Shown: positions 47,265 through 63,189, numbered from the stretch's first letter. The stretch: DNA of 64,000 bases from Chrysopilus asiliformis (GCA_964034945.1 OZ035961.1:16321243-16385242); one strand, 5' to 3'. Notes: generated from the letters alone by a model not told the origin. Translations and numbers: made by a program.

Positions 47265-50098
47265 TAACAAAATGGGGTTTTAAAAAGCACCTAATGAGTT
47301 TATTTTCTTTTATCCTTTTGTTTTCGTCCAAATACATAGATAGAAAGTAGAGTTTATCCAAAACTATGGATTCCTTTTGATAGGGTGACCATATTTATTT
47401 TGAGTCAAACCCGGACAAGATGAGTGAGGGAGGAAAATGACTGAAACGGAACAACAATTTTTTTTATAAAAAAAATTGATCTGGACGAAAACCCAATTCA
47501 GAGTGGTATATGTGCCCTTTGTAAAGAATTTTTAGAAAATTGCGCCGCAGGTGAAAATGAAAGTAATGAAGTAATTTACGGAATGAGAATTGATTCCGGA
47601 TCTATCAAAAATAGCAAAGACTAGGACTGGTTGTACCACTTTTTGTAAGATGTTAGCACGCATTTTTTTTGTTCAAGTGGTTAAAAAAAAGTATTAATAT
47701 AATAGGTAATGTTTCATAATGCACCAAGAACAGATATTGGTTTATAAACGAACTTAAGGAAAAGATTATAAACCGAGGTTCACTGTATTTAGATTGTACT
47801 CTTTTTTTTGAATCAAATGAAGCCCGACACAAAAAATTTGAAAAAAATGTAATGTTTTTATTTATTTATTTATTTTTACAAGAAACGATTATCTATAAAA
47901 TATGTTAAGTTAAATTTTACTTTTTCGGACTATCTACTCCTCTCCCTGGTTTTTTCTACGATCCTCGTGTTTTTCTTCGAAGTTTTTCTTGCAATTTCAC
48001 ACTGACGTTACACTATTGCCGGGTTCTTTGGCCGCCAATGTGTGACGTATTTTTTAGATTAAAAAACCGCTTTTTAGAAGATTTTGAAAAATTTGACCAA
48101 CTTACCTTCATAGTTAAGTGTTGTAACAATCTTAATCCATAAACTTGAATCTTGGTGAATTGTTCGCACCGAATTAATCCCAATTCAATGCACTTTCAGA
48201 AATTAAAAACTACACAACCACAAAAACTTAGCCGCGTTTAGGATCCTAATTCAATTATTTCCGGTAATTTAGTTTGATTCGAGTAGGAATTTAATCGATC
48301 CTAAATAAACCACTGGTTGTTACTTCTAGATAATTCTGAATACCTTTTAAAGTTTAATAATCGATTTTCATATAATTTCGAGGTGGTTTCTACATAAAAT
48401 TACCGATAATACCCACAAGTGAATTCAAGAAGACGTTGCTGAAGACTGGCTAAGTAACTGCAAGAAGAAAGCAATAAGCCTCCAAGTAGTAAAGAAATTG
48501 GCATTACATTCAACGTCTAGGCTTCAGTTAGGCTCACTTACTGCAAGATGACGATCTTGGCTTTGAACCTCTGCAGAAAAAGAACATGGCAAATTGGCAA
48601 ACCTGAAGATTGAGATTTCAAGTAATGTGACTGAAATCGTTATTAGACGGTTATCTGTTCAGCTGTTTGTTTAATCGAAGTGTAAGAGAAGTAAAAAAGG
48701 GGAAGGTTAAGAATTAGGTGACAATAATTACAAAATGATGGGTTATAATATTTAAAAAATTTTAAAATAGATAGTTTAGATAGTTAGATACTTTATAAAA
48801 GCTGATTGTCGTTCGTTTCTACCACAGCAATATCCCTGATGATGATGAGAAAGTGTCGACGATTTTGTCTTATTAGATATATGTAAGATATCCAAGTACG
48901 CTTCACTTGACCATTTAAGTTTTTTGTTTTCACTTCGTCGTATGTGATCATATCATTCCCTTTCCATTGCCACTAGTAAGAAATATGCCTTAATCGAATA
49001 TGAAAAATGGTTAATTACTATGCGAGGCTGGTTGCCAAATGAAAGGTGTTACAATGATTTATTTTTTAAATAAATTCTTTCGGTTGTGCTGAAATATTTG
49101 AATGGTTTAAAATTTTGGGATATGACGACCATTAAAAAAGGTATTGTCGCGATGTTGGAAAAATTTACTGTCCCTGTTTGAAGTTTGTTGAACTGGAAAT
49201 GTAGGACGCCGTGCATAGTTAATAACTTAACTGGATGTCGATACACATATGTATTCCGAATGGATGACTTTAAACTTGATATTGAAGTGACCAAACCGGG
49301 TTATTTCTTAGTGTTATAATCTCGCGCAACTCTAAGATGGTCATGCAACTTCTAGTCACATCTGTCTCGACGGTAATACAGTATCTGATACACACTTGAT
49401 AACGAATATCTTATGCAGGTTTCTTAATCAATATGCACTACTTATGCATATGACAAAAATTGATAATGTAATCGAAATAAGTAATTCTCTATTACCTTTC
49501 TGCCCGTTTCAAAATAAATTTAGTTCTTAGATGCAGAAATATTAACTGGTTTTTTTTAAAAAAAAAAGAGTTTCCCCAAATGGAATATTTAATATCAACT
49601 TTGTTTAAAAATATAAACCAGACATTAATATCAAAATCCACACAAAAAAAAATTTCAAGATTTTTTCGATGCTGTACATGAAAAAAAACAAGAAAAATAG
49701 CTTTGTCTTTGATACTAAAATCGACTATGATTATGGCCAATCACGACAGTTACGTTGAACAAGTAAAATTTATGCTATTTTTGTTCATGTAAATACGTTT
49801 TTACTTCTTTTCGTTTATATGCTTAAATAGCAACAAGTTGTAAACAATGCCCTTTTGTGGATATTAAAATACGAGTATATCACAAGTGAAAGTCTTTGAT
49901 AATATAATAAGAAAATTGTTGTACTTCATAGAAAAGTTCACTGATTCGGAATAAGTCTGGTTAAGAAATGTTAAAAATCTTGAATACTAGATATAGTAAA
50001 TTATTAATTTAAATGCTGGATTTTGTTAATTTTTGTTTAAGTTAATTGCTATTATGTAAAATTATTAAGTGATTTTTTATACGAAATGCGTAATTTGT
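47265..50098. other. No gene recognised
   Basis: Contains an AGGGTGACCATATTTATT phrase (47,392) shared with 10,671 and 61,410. Otherwise A+T-rich DNA with no recognisable exon. Confidence 0.5.
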
Positions 50099-50108
50099 AA
50101 CTACATAG

Positions 50109-50436
50109 CCTAATAGGTAGACATGCCGATAGGCTCGGAGCTCCCTCAAGCGATTTTTGTAGAAGCTGTGGGGATGTGGACGAGGAGTAGTCGACAACTC
50201 ATCTTCTCTGTGGTTGCCCAGCTCTAGCTCAACGCAGAAGAACTCATTTTGGTAGTTTCTTCCTAAACGATCTGGAGGACCTAAGCGCCACAAGCGTCGC
50301 AGATCTACTCCGCTTCATCAGAAGCTCCAAATGGTTTGAGGTATAGGGAAACGGATCGCCAAGATTCGCGTGGTGTCACAATGGGCCATGGGTCAGTTCT
50401 GGCCTAAGTGTGCCTTTTTGGCAGCCACTCCAACCT
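50109..50436 (+). mobile_element. 5'-truncated non-LTR retrotransposon (jockey/R1-like) tail
   Basis: The frame from 50,110 reads LIGRHADRLG, then a zinc-knuckle-like CRSCGDVDEE, an in-frame TAG, STTHLLCGCPALAQRRR and SVADLLRFIRSSKWFEV, ending at TAG (50,344-50,346). This is the standard C-terminal end of jockey/R1-type reverse-transcriptase proteins. About 90 bp of 3' UTR follow, ending CCAACCT. The 10-bp direct repeat AACTACATAG flanks it (50,099-50,108 and 50,437-50,446), as expected of target-primed insertion. Dead on arrival: severe 5' truncation plus an internal stop. Confidence 0.85.
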
Positions 50437-50613
50437 AACTACATAGTCGCTTTTTTCAGAACATCTTCTTTTAAACAGCTTTTTTAAACAGCCAAGAAAA
50501 AAAATATTTTCATCCACTAACATACCCTTTGAAAGGTCAGATTCGAGGCCAAAGGGTGAGTAACTATCGAAGGCGTAGAGCGGGGATGAGTCCAGTGGCT
50601 CTATTATTGCATA

Positions 50614-51097
50614 CTAGCTTACATACCCGTCGTTGCCGGGTCAAGTTTTTTCAAATTTTTATATATATTTTTTTGATGGTCTATGTTGAAGCTAAACTTC
50701 AGGCCAATCGGCTCGGTAGTTTCCCCTCGAAAGGGTAACATAGAGGAAGAGCTAGGTTTCGAGATTACTCTACCCCCTGCCCTTACTCCCCTTACCTCCC
50801 GGGCTACTTTTTAATGGGCCTATGTTAGGGCTGGGCCCCCGACGAACATCTATGCCAAATTTCAGGCCAATCGGTTCAGTAGTTTCCACGCGAAAGAGTA
50901 ACATAGAGGGAAAACTAAGTTTCGAAATCACTTTACCCCCTCCCCTTACTCCCCCCACCCCTCGCGCTTCTTTTCCGTATGCCTATGTTGGAACCAGAAC
51001 TACCACAGACACTCATGCTAATCGCTTCAGCCGTTTTTGCGTGAAAGAGGAACAGATAGACAGACAGACAGGCACCAACTAATTTTTATATATTAGT
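50614..51097 (-). mobile_element. Helitron-like non-autonomous element, copy 2
   Basis: Read on the minus strand it begins ACTAATATATAAAAATTAG, has a CTGTCTGTCTGTC-type stretch, and ends with the hairpin ACCCGGCAACGACGGGT and CTAG. Inside, a unit of about 165 bp (CAGGCCAATCGG, AGTTTCC, GAAAGGGTAACATAGAGG) occurs twice in tandem, whereas copy 1 has less of it. No helicase coding. Confidence 0.7.
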
Positions 51098-51156
51098 TTA
51101 TGATTATTACTTCAATTATTGCCTTATTTGAAATTTATGCGAAATTTTATTACGTG

Positions 51157-51344
51157 TGTTAGCAACCAAAATAATTACCAAAGCAAAATCCCAGCTTGAT
51201 GGTATGCGTTACTATCCTTGGGAAGGGAGACAAGGATAGCCAGCTCGGTGGGTGTTGTGAGATCGATTGCCGATCGATATTCATTGCATTCTTGATGGGT
51301 CATCGAGCTGGTTCGGTCCAACAAAGTCTCTCTTGAATCCAATA
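51157..51344 (+). repeat. 5' LTR
   Basis: 188 bp, matching 53,085-53,272 with no difference found by eye. A host CGTG precedes it. Confidence 0.92.
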
Positions 51345-51698
51345 TTTCAGAAGTGGGATAAACCGCGTGCGAAAAATTAAAAAGTTGAATAAAATAAAGT
51401 GAGGTGATTAATTAAATAAAAGTGAAGGTGATAATTTAAAAAAAAAAGTGGAAAAACACGCCATCAAGTGGAAAAAAAAGAACAGATAACGGTGTGCAGC
51501 GAGAGTTCAAAAGAAAAAAAAACCAGATAGAACTCAGTGAAACACGTGGAAAAACTTCTATAAAACGTGACCGTTTTAACGGATCCTTTTGTTAGGGATC
51601 GTTTTGGTAAGCTGAAACAATAGGATCTTTCTTTTTTTAAAAACAAGAGGCAAGAAACGGGAAGTTAGCGGTAAGCGATTTAACTTATTTTTTTTCAA

Positions 51699-52523
51699 AT
51701 GAATATGAGAGGGCGCAGAAATGGTAAAAACGTGGGCAGCCGGGAGATTCCCAGTGATCCTGTGACACAGGAAGAGGGCTCGGCCCAGAATGGTGGTGCA
51801 GCCGTGTCCTCGGGGGCTACTATTTTGCAGCGCGAAATGGATATTCTTCGCCGGGAAAATGATCTTCTGAGGAGAGAGAACGAGTTGCTGATTAGGGAGG
51901 CTCAGTTAAATGGTGGTCAAGGTAATGGGGTTAGGACCAGCGCTGAAGGGGGCGGTCGAGTACCACTGTGCCTGGGACTGGAGGAGGTGAAGCGACTTAT
52001 TCCCGTTTTTGGGAATAATAAACCCAATTTATCTGCCCAGCAATGGATAGAGCTCATTGAACGCCTTCGAGCAATTTATAATTGGGACGAAACAATGGCG
52101 CTTTTCTATGCTTCGCTGCAATTACACGATGCAGCAAAATTCTGGTTTCAAGGAAACCAACATCTAATTAAAGATTGGAAAAATTTCAAAATTCAATTGA
52201 TTCAGAGTTTCCCTGATATGTTCGATGAGTCAACTATCCATAAAATTTTAGTGGACAAACGATGGAATGGGGTCACAGAAAGCATCGAAGAGTACTTTTA
52301 CAGTACGGTGGCTTTGGGTAACCGGGCAAAATTAAATGACCGTACGATTATGAATTATATTATAGCGGGAATTCAAGATTTAGAATTTAAAAATGTCCTG
52401 ATAGCAGCAAACTTAAACACTCTTGCCGAGTCATTAAATAAAATGAAATTTTATCAAAATTTCTCGTCGGGAAATATTAAAAAAACGAGGGTATGGCAAA
52501 TCGGGTTTTCGACTCCTTTTTAG
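51699..52523 (+). CDS. Gag-like protein of the LTR element
   Basis: 274 codons from ATG (MNMRGRRNGKN) to TAG. Order: a basic, low-complexity N-terminus; a coiled-coil-like heptad stretch (about residues 47-67, REMDILRRENDLLRRENELL); then a retrotransposon-gag capsid-type domain (about 95-250) with the family pattern 'W...IE.L....W.......A...L...A..W', seen as AQQWIELIERL, LHDAAKFWF, DWKNFKIQLIQSFP and ESIEEYFYSTVALG. There is no CCHC knuckle, so the nucleocapsid part is absent. Codon use and the intact frame fit a recently active source. Gypsy-like by pattern rather than by search. Confidence 0.85.
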   Translation: MNMRGRRNGKNVGSREIPSDPVTQEEGSAQNGGAAVSSGATILQREMDILRRENDLLRRENELLIREAQLNGGQGNGVRTSAEGGGRVPLCLGLEEVKRLIPVFGNNKPNLSAQQWIELIERLRAIYNWDETMALFYASLQLHDAAKFWFQGNQHLIKDWKNFKIQLIQSFPDMFDESTIHKILVDKRWNGVTESIEEYFYSTVALGNRAKLNDRTIMNYIIAGIQDLEFKNVLIAANLNTLAESLNKMKFYQNFSSGNIKKTRVWQIGFSTPF

Positions 52524-53084
52524 AGCGGTCAAAAGAAAATTTGACGATGGGCCTCGGAAAGGTGGTTCAACACGAGTAGACTAGGATTAAGTAACATTAA
52601 ATTATAAATAAAATTTAAGGAAAGTGTGACGGATTATTTTCAGTTGATGTGTAAGGGTACTTAACCAATTATATATATATATTTTTCTTAATAACTAAGT
52701 GCATTTTAAATAGTTAAGTCCTTGTAAAAAAAAAAAATTGATAAAAAAAAGGGAGAACTAATTAAATTAAAGAATACCTTAGAGGTTAAATAAATCTCAT
52801 TTTAAGATCTGTGTGGAAATGGATATTAACATAAATCTGAGTGATATGCTATATGCATATATAGACTTTGTGTCGGATTATATTGAGGACTGTGTGTCCG
52901 TGCTATTTTATCGAGAATTTGTTTCCGACAGGAGAAGTATGAAATCAAAATATGAGGACTAGGTGTCCGAAACTGTGAAAAGACTAAGTGTCCGAAAATA
53001 TGAAAAGACTATGTGTCTACAGTACTAAGCGCGTGGACTAGGTGTCCAATTCATCGAGGACGTTGAAAAGTCAGGATAGCCGAA

Positions 53085-53272
53085 TGTTAGCAACCAAAAT
53101 AATTACCAAAGCAAAATCCCAGCTTGATGGTATGCGTTACTATCCTTGGGAAGGGAGACAAGGATAGCCAGCTCGGTGGGTGTTGTGAGATCGATTGCCG
53201 ATCGATATTCATTGCATTCTTGATGGGTCATCGAGCTGGTTCGGTCCAACAAAGTCTCTCTTGAATCCAATA
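53085..53272 (+). repeat. 3' LTR
   Basis: 188 bp identical to the 5' LTR; followed by host CGTG. The long minus-strand frame across it is a shadow. Confidence 0.92.
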
Positions 53273-53461
53273 CGTGTAATAATTTTATTGTTTCAAAAGT
53301 TTTTTTGAAATTTTCTTCAGTTTTTACCAGTATAGATAAATACAAAACGCTCGGCTGGAAGGCGCGTTTAATGCGAAACCGAAGGTCGAGGAGTTGGATG
53401 AGGAGTGTGTGGAGGATGAATTGCAAAGCGGTTCGGGGCGCAGTCCATATAGTTTTTAACA

Positions 53462-56400
53462 ACTAGGCAACCCAAAAAAACATATTTTTGCATATTTTAT
53501 TTGAAATATGATTTTTTAACAATTACTTTAACATTAACAACATTTTTTGTCTTTTTTGTTTTCATTCAATAAAAATTTAAGTGTTAATAATAAGTTTTTT
53601 TTTACTTTTGTTAAGTAATAATATTATATTTATCAGTATTTTTCTTTGTTTTTTTTTTATCATTTAAATATAAGTATTTACTTTTTATTAATAAAATGTA
53701 TACAAACAAAGGACTTAACATAATAAATTAATTAGTGCTTAAAATATTATTCATATGAAAAATAAAATTTAAAAAAATCCTCATATATTATTAAATATTT
53801 TAATTTTTTGCATCATTTATGATAGATTCTTTTATTTTTAAATATATTTATATATTTTTACAATTTACAACTATACAAAAATTTTATTTTAGCCGATTGT
53901 TTTTCTGTTATTTACTTTATTTTAATATGTATATATACTTTTTATGTATATAAATTCAACCTTTTAAATATTTCTTCATAAATTTATTTGTGAGTTGTTT
54001 GTTTTAATATTTATTATTAGTATTATTTATTATTTTTATTAAATTTAAATAAGTACAAAAGAAATTGTGAATGTGAATTTTATCTAATTTATGTTAATTT
54101 TTTTTTTAATATAATGTTTTTTTTTTGCTGTTTTTATAAATTTAATACCTAAAATCCATTTATTCGATAAATGCAACTATTCACTGCAAATATTTCACAA
54201 TTAATTTTGTTTAAATTTTGATTTTTATTATTTTTTTTTCCAATTAATTTTCTTTAAAATTTATAATATTTATATTTATACAATGACAAAGCCAATTAAA
54301 TTTTCATATACATATGTATTTTTTTGTTGTTGTTGTTGGTATTTACTTTTAATCAATTTTTATTTATTCACTTGTATACTAAAATTATATTACTTCGTTT
54401 TTATTTATGTTCATTTTATATAAAAAATTGTGAAAATTTGGCTTTTTTTTATTTATACTCATTATAAATTTAATAATATTCATTGCAAAATAAAAATTAC
54501 AACATTAAGATTATAATATCTTTATTTTATATTCTATTTCGTTTAAGCATTGAATAGTTGTATATGTTGATTTTTTTCTTCTATTTTTCTGGATTTTTTT
54601 TTATTTTTATTTTTCACTTTTTTCGTTCACGTGAAACGAACAGGAAAAGTTGCCGAAGTGATTTTTTATTAGTTGTAAAAAAATTCTATGTTTTATCTTT
54701 ATTTACGTAATAACATTTATGTGACGAAGGCGCGTAATATTCACAAAATGTTTATTTGTTATTATTTTTATTTAATATACGTAAGCAATTTTTTGTGATT
54801 TTTTTTTGTTATTTAAAGAACGTTGATGTGTTGTTTTTTCTCTCTATAATATTTTTTTTAGTTTAGTTTTTTTTTGTTGTAATATTTTAACGATTTCATT
54901 TTGTTTGACTAGCAAAAGCTCGAGTATCGATTTCTTCCTAAAATGGTAAAATTTTCTTTTAAATAAATTAATTTAAAAAAATATTAACTTCTAGTCGAAC
55001 TAGGTTTAAATTTCAAAATAGAATTCACTACGCCGAATTCAGCACATTTATGTTTAAATTGCCTATTTCTTACTGAATGTGTTTTGCTATCTTTTAATAT
55101 TTATGCTCTAAAATAAATGACGTACACATTTTTTTCTTTGTTCATCTAAAATTTTTAAAATCAAAATAATGTTCCTATTCAATTACACACTATTTAGCAA
55201 ATTTTTAACGTTACCATCTATAAATATCAATTTTATAAAATAATCCATATCACAAATTGCATTTTTATTTAAAAGTGAATACGATGTGAGTAAAAAAACG
55301 AAATTTCGTGATACATAAACACAATCGGTTAGTTTTACATCTACGATATAGTGATTTTTAGTATGGTAAAACGGAGGAAATTGAAATTTTAACAATTATG
55401 GTGGAGATAAATTCAGAATTTAAAAATTTAATTTGCCAAATGTTTAAACACTTTTTTTTTAATAAAATAAATGAGAAAAATTTGCCACTAAATCGAAATA
55501 TAGTAAGGGTATTCACTCTGTATCGTAGTTCATTGTAAACTCGTAGAATCGTAAAATTGTAAATAAAATCGTAGTTTTTTGACAGTTCTCCATATAATTT
55601 TTTTTACGACGAAAACTACAATCTACTACATCCGAAGGTATGGTAAAATCATAGTTTTTGTCGTAATTATAATAAAAGTGAGGTTAAGACATGTTTTTGT
55701 GACATGTCAACTTGGTTCCAACTCTAAAATGGACATTGGAAAAGTAAGTAAATTAAAATATTTATATGATTTAGTATAAATTAAGAGTTAAAAAATGCTT
55801 TAAACAATTTAGGTAAAAAAATAACTAAAAGAGTCAAAAATTTACGACAAAACCCACAACCTCTAAAAAAAAGCGCTTTTTACGCTTCGTTGTACTTTTC
55901 TATCGTAGATTTACATTACAATCTACGATTTTACTATCTACGATCAAGAGTGAATACCCCTAGTGACAAATGTATATCATTTCATTTATTGAATAAATAA
56001 GAGTGTAAATATTTGGCAAATTAAATCTATTAATTCTGAATTTATCACCACCATATTTGTCAAAATTTTAATTTCCGCCATTTAAGTTAATTTGAAAAGA
56101 ATTGCGAAAATTTTTGAATTGCGTCTAATATTTAGAAACTGAAATTAATTCAACTGAAACAAAGTAAGGGAAAAAATGTTTGTGAAGCGTCAGTGCAATT
56201 TCGGTTCCACAGTCTTCAGAACAATTGCTAGACTGTCATATTGACCTGACGACCAAACACATATAGGAGCAGATGGGATAGAGTGTGAAAAAAGTTTTTC
56301 TTTAACCATTGAAAATCTTTTATTCAAAATTCTAGAAGAAACATTCGCATCTTTAAAAACATAAAAAAAAATAATTACCAAAAAAAAAACCAAATTGTGG

Positions 56401-59400
56401 TTTATCTTTTGAAGTAAAAGGCAATACGGATGTAGCTAAAATTTTGCCCATCGACTGTATATTTTAAATTTCTTTTGATTGCCATATTATTGGAAGTTCA
56501 TCTTATAGTAAGCTGATTGAAAATTTAAAATAAAAACTATTGCAGAAAATATTTTAGGCATTTGACGTGTTTTCCAAACATTTTAATCCAAACAATTCTC
56601 TGCAGAATTTGTTAGGCGTATTTTTTGTTAGAAAATATAGTTTAGAAAATTAAAACAAATTGAGAGCTGTGGCAAACCAAGTACGTTTCAGTGTCACATT
56701 ATGCGATTTTTAGAAACATTTTACAAACAGCCAAACCAATTTAAATGTTCTTCATTCGTCAAAAGCCTTTTATTTGTACAATCAAAACAATCAAACAAAT
56801 AAATGTAAGATTGTGAAGATAGAAGCCGTTTGTAGAGGGAAAAACGTCTAAATTTGTTTAGCTGTCTTTAAGAATCGCGCAGTACAACAGCGTAACGCAC
56901 ACTTGGTATGCCATACGTCAAAGCCATAGGGACAAAAAAAAATAAAAAAACAATTGATAAAAACGTGTTTTTAAATAATTAGAATATGTTGACTTTTATT
57001 GTTATTTAGAATATATTGGTTATGGTTATCAAAAAACTGTAAATCAATTATTTTTACACAGAAAGCTAAACAACAATTACGAGTATTTAAAACTTAACAA
57101 ACGCGATAAGTAAATAAATTGATAAATCGTTTGATTGTGTTAATAATACTAATAAATATGAATCTCTAAACATTCGATAAATTTGTTTTGCGTCTATTAC
57201 AACATAATTACACTAGATTTGACTTTTTTTTTATTAGGTTTTAGTTTTATTTTTCTATGATTTTCATTCATTTGTATACATTTACCTACAGTTTTAATTT
57301 GTGATTGTGTTGACTTATTTTTATTTCATTACTTATTTATTTTTTACTTTTCTTCTGAGTTTTTTTTTCTTTATTTTGAATGTGGAAATTTTAAATTCAA
57401 GTATTTTCGTACTAATTCTATTACGTTTTAGTTTGGCGAATTCTTCGTGTGACATAAGAAGAAAAAATATCTTCAAAAACTGTTAGATTGAAATGAGAAA
57501 ATTGAAAAACAATTTTCCGGTTTTATATACAGAGTGATTTTATGAATTGGAATTGAATTTCATAAATTTCTGACTATTGATTTATCGTAGTATTTTTATG
57601 TGTGTGGATAATGTTGTTAAAATTAATTAAAAATCCATTATCAATGCGTGTTTTATCGCACAGCACATTTTATTATTTTTCTTTTTATTGTTTTTTTTTT
57701 AAGATATTTAATTTCTAGCTTTCTTTTTTTTATTGTTATTTTGTTTTAATTAAAATTAAATATTTTTCGACCCTGCTAAGACTAATATCGTTTTTTTTTT
57801 AGTTTGAACATTATTTGAATTATTTTTCGTTCTTGTTTAGTGTTTTATAAATTTTTTTCATAGTTTCTTCAATGTAAATGATTTTTGTTGTGAATTATTT
57901 TTGTGTTTCTAAATTTTGTGTAAATAAAATTTGATCTTTTTCGTTTCTACTTAATAACTAATGTTTAGGTGTTAAAGTGTAGCTTACCTTACTAATGATT
58001 CCCCACTGCTTCTACCACACCATGATGATGATTGTGATGTTATGATTTTTTTTTTAAATAGGAGACATAAACCATAGTAATTGTAATTGGAAAATGGAAA
58101 TAATTTCGCAGTTTTATTGTATGTAGTTTTTCGATTTTCAAAGTATGTAGGGATTAGTGGGACCCCTTTAAATACGGAACATTTTCATACAGCTTTAATT
58201 TTTCGTCAAATGGAAACACAGAAAATAAACTCCTTAACTGTGATAAACAGAAATTAATTTCCTGGCTTTCTTTTTTGGAAATTTTTTTTAACTCTCCCAC
58301 TCGCCCCCACTATTAACCAGTATTTATGTAATTTCCTTGTTGCTATATCAATTTAATCTTGGAATATGTTAGCAAGTTTGTGCAAATTTTCGATAAATTT
58401 TCATAAGAGAAGTTTTCCAAACAGTGTAAGGGCCGGATTTATCAATTCCGGAAGGGCCGGATTTTTCAATTCAATATTTTTATTACACTTATGGTCGTTT
58501 GGAGCAATGAAACTTGGCACCCTAAGCCCAACTTAAATTTTTAAGTCTTAGAATTTTTTATGACCTAAGTAGGCTAAGCACAAACAATTTTTTTAAGAAT
58601 ATTTAACGCAAACAGTCCTTAAAACAAACCTAAATACTGGCTACTAAAACAGTTGTTTTTATTTAAAACTTTGGGAAATTTCAATTTTTTTGTGAAACTG
58701 TACGAAAAAAGTGGCAAAAAAAGAAAGCCTTTCAACAACAAATTTGGAAAAAAAACACAATATTAGAATTGCAGAACAAGTGAAAAACTGCAGTTATTTT
58801 AGAAGGAAAGGTTCAACACTTTTCAAAGCCAAAACTTTGACGTGCAAAATATTAAGGTTTGGATATGTGTTTTTCAACAATTTTTCAGGAGGTTTCGGGA
58901 CGTTTTGTGAAGGGCAGTAATATGTAGAAAATGTGAAGAAATGGTTTTTAAAATGTAGATCAAATTTCACCTGTAACACAATTTTTCCACTTTTAAAAAT
59001 TTTCCAATTATTTTAAAATATTTCATTACTAAACAAGTAATTTTTTGTTTCAATTCAATTTTAGGTTTGCTTTAAAATTACTTTTACGAGTTTCCTGCAA
59101 CATAACCCATTGAGGCTAATTTAAATAAAGGAAAGGATCGTAAATGGTGAAGGACGTGGAACGGATACAACAGGAGATACAAATTTGTGCAAAAAAAAAA
59201 TAATAAAAAAAAATTCTTTATTTAAATTAATCAAACAAGGATTGCTTTCAACGAAATAAAACTAATACAACTTAAAACAAAATTGTGATTGTTAAACAAT
59301 ATTTAGGGCAAACAAAAATCTTAAGGGAATTAAAAACATTCTTTTTTTTTCTAAAAATCAAATAAAACAAAATTACAATGATACATGATAAATACATATT

Positions 59401-59961
59401 TTTTTTTATAAATTTTTCTTGGATGTTCGGAATGGTGTGGGAAGCAATTTTGTTAACATATGAAAGACGGATTTTTTCTCATTTATATTTTTTGTGAATT
59501 ATCTGAAGTAGCAGCCAAAACAATTTCATTTACATCACATTTTATGCATCAATAATCATTATAGGTTTTAAAATTTCTCTCGTTTAAAAATAATTTTTTA
59601 TACAATCTCTGTTAATACATTCCATTCATAATTTTCTTATTTTTTTCATCATTTTTAATTATTTGTTTTTTACATATTTCACCTTTCAAATAATCACTTT
59701 GGCTGCTATTTCAAATAAACTGCTGTACAAAATATCGCACTTTTTTAGCATAAATTTTTGATGTTAATAAGATTTCTTTTTTTTGATGTTGATCAGAATT
59801 TAGTTGCTATGCAATCGAAATTTGGTAATTACGAAATAGATTTTCTGAATGAATTTTCTGATTGTTCTTTGCCAAAAATGCGTTATTTTGTACAGAATTG
59901 AGTTCTCCATCGTTCATATGTACGAATAGGGACCATCAGTTAAGGCGCTACACAGCAACAG
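53462..59961 (-). other. Extremely A+T-rich block downstream of slowpoke (candidate long 3' UTR)
   Basis: From about 53,470 to 57,980 the sequence is dominated by T and A runs with hardly a G+C-rich word, unlike the rest of the window. It continues less extremely to the slowpoke stop codon at 59,962. Many minus-strand AATAAA sites exist (TTTATT on the plus strand). No coding frame is convincing. Being directly 3' of slowpoke on the same strand, it could be a long neural-type 3' UTR or ordinary A+T-rich intergenic DNA. It includes a MITE at 55,507 and a foldback fragment at about 58,525. Confidence 0.35.
55507..55961. mobile_element. MITE, GGGTATTCACTCT termini
   Basis: GGGTATTCACTCT at the left end is matched by AGAGTGAATACCC(C) at the right. 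The interior repeats ATCGTAG/CTACGAT many times, in both orientations. About 455 bp with no transposase. Target duplication not clear. End motif shared with 41,434 and loosely with 12,398. Confidence 0.7.

Positions 59962-63189
<3,228 letters not shown>

Larger units (their letters stand above)
51157..53272 (+). mobile_element. Gag-only LTR retrotransposon (Ty3/gypsy-like), recent insertion
   Basis: Two 188-bp LTRs (51,157-51,344 and 53,085-53,272), starting TGTTAGCAACC and ending AATCCAATA, look identical base for base. The host flanks share CGTG (up to TACGTG, depending on where the LTR end is set). Just inside the left LTR, TCAGAAGTGGGAT (51,347-51,359) complements the 3' part of a tRNA-Leu, offset by some nucleotides from its CCA end, and serves as the probable primer-binding site. 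One gag-like ORF follows; no protease, reverse transcriptase or integrase exists. A degenerate tandem GACTAxGTGTCCGAA stretch (about 52,955-53,052) precedes the right LTR, and no clear polypurine tract is visible. At 2.1 kb it must depend on proteins from a full-length relative. Confidence 0.9.

Noticed and set aside
50042..50293. 83-codon minus-strand ORF
   Set aside because: Shadow of the LINE tail, which reads correctly on the plus strand.
53103..53462. 119-codon minus-strand ORF across the 3' LTR and flank
   Set aside because: Half of it is LTR sequence, so it cannot predate the insertion. The flanking part (53,340-53,459) also has an acidic plus frame, but a stop directly upstream and no acceptor rule out a simple last exon.
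55183..55395. 70-codon minus-strand ORF in the A+T-rich block
   Set aside because: Composition follows local base bias, with no homology or signals.
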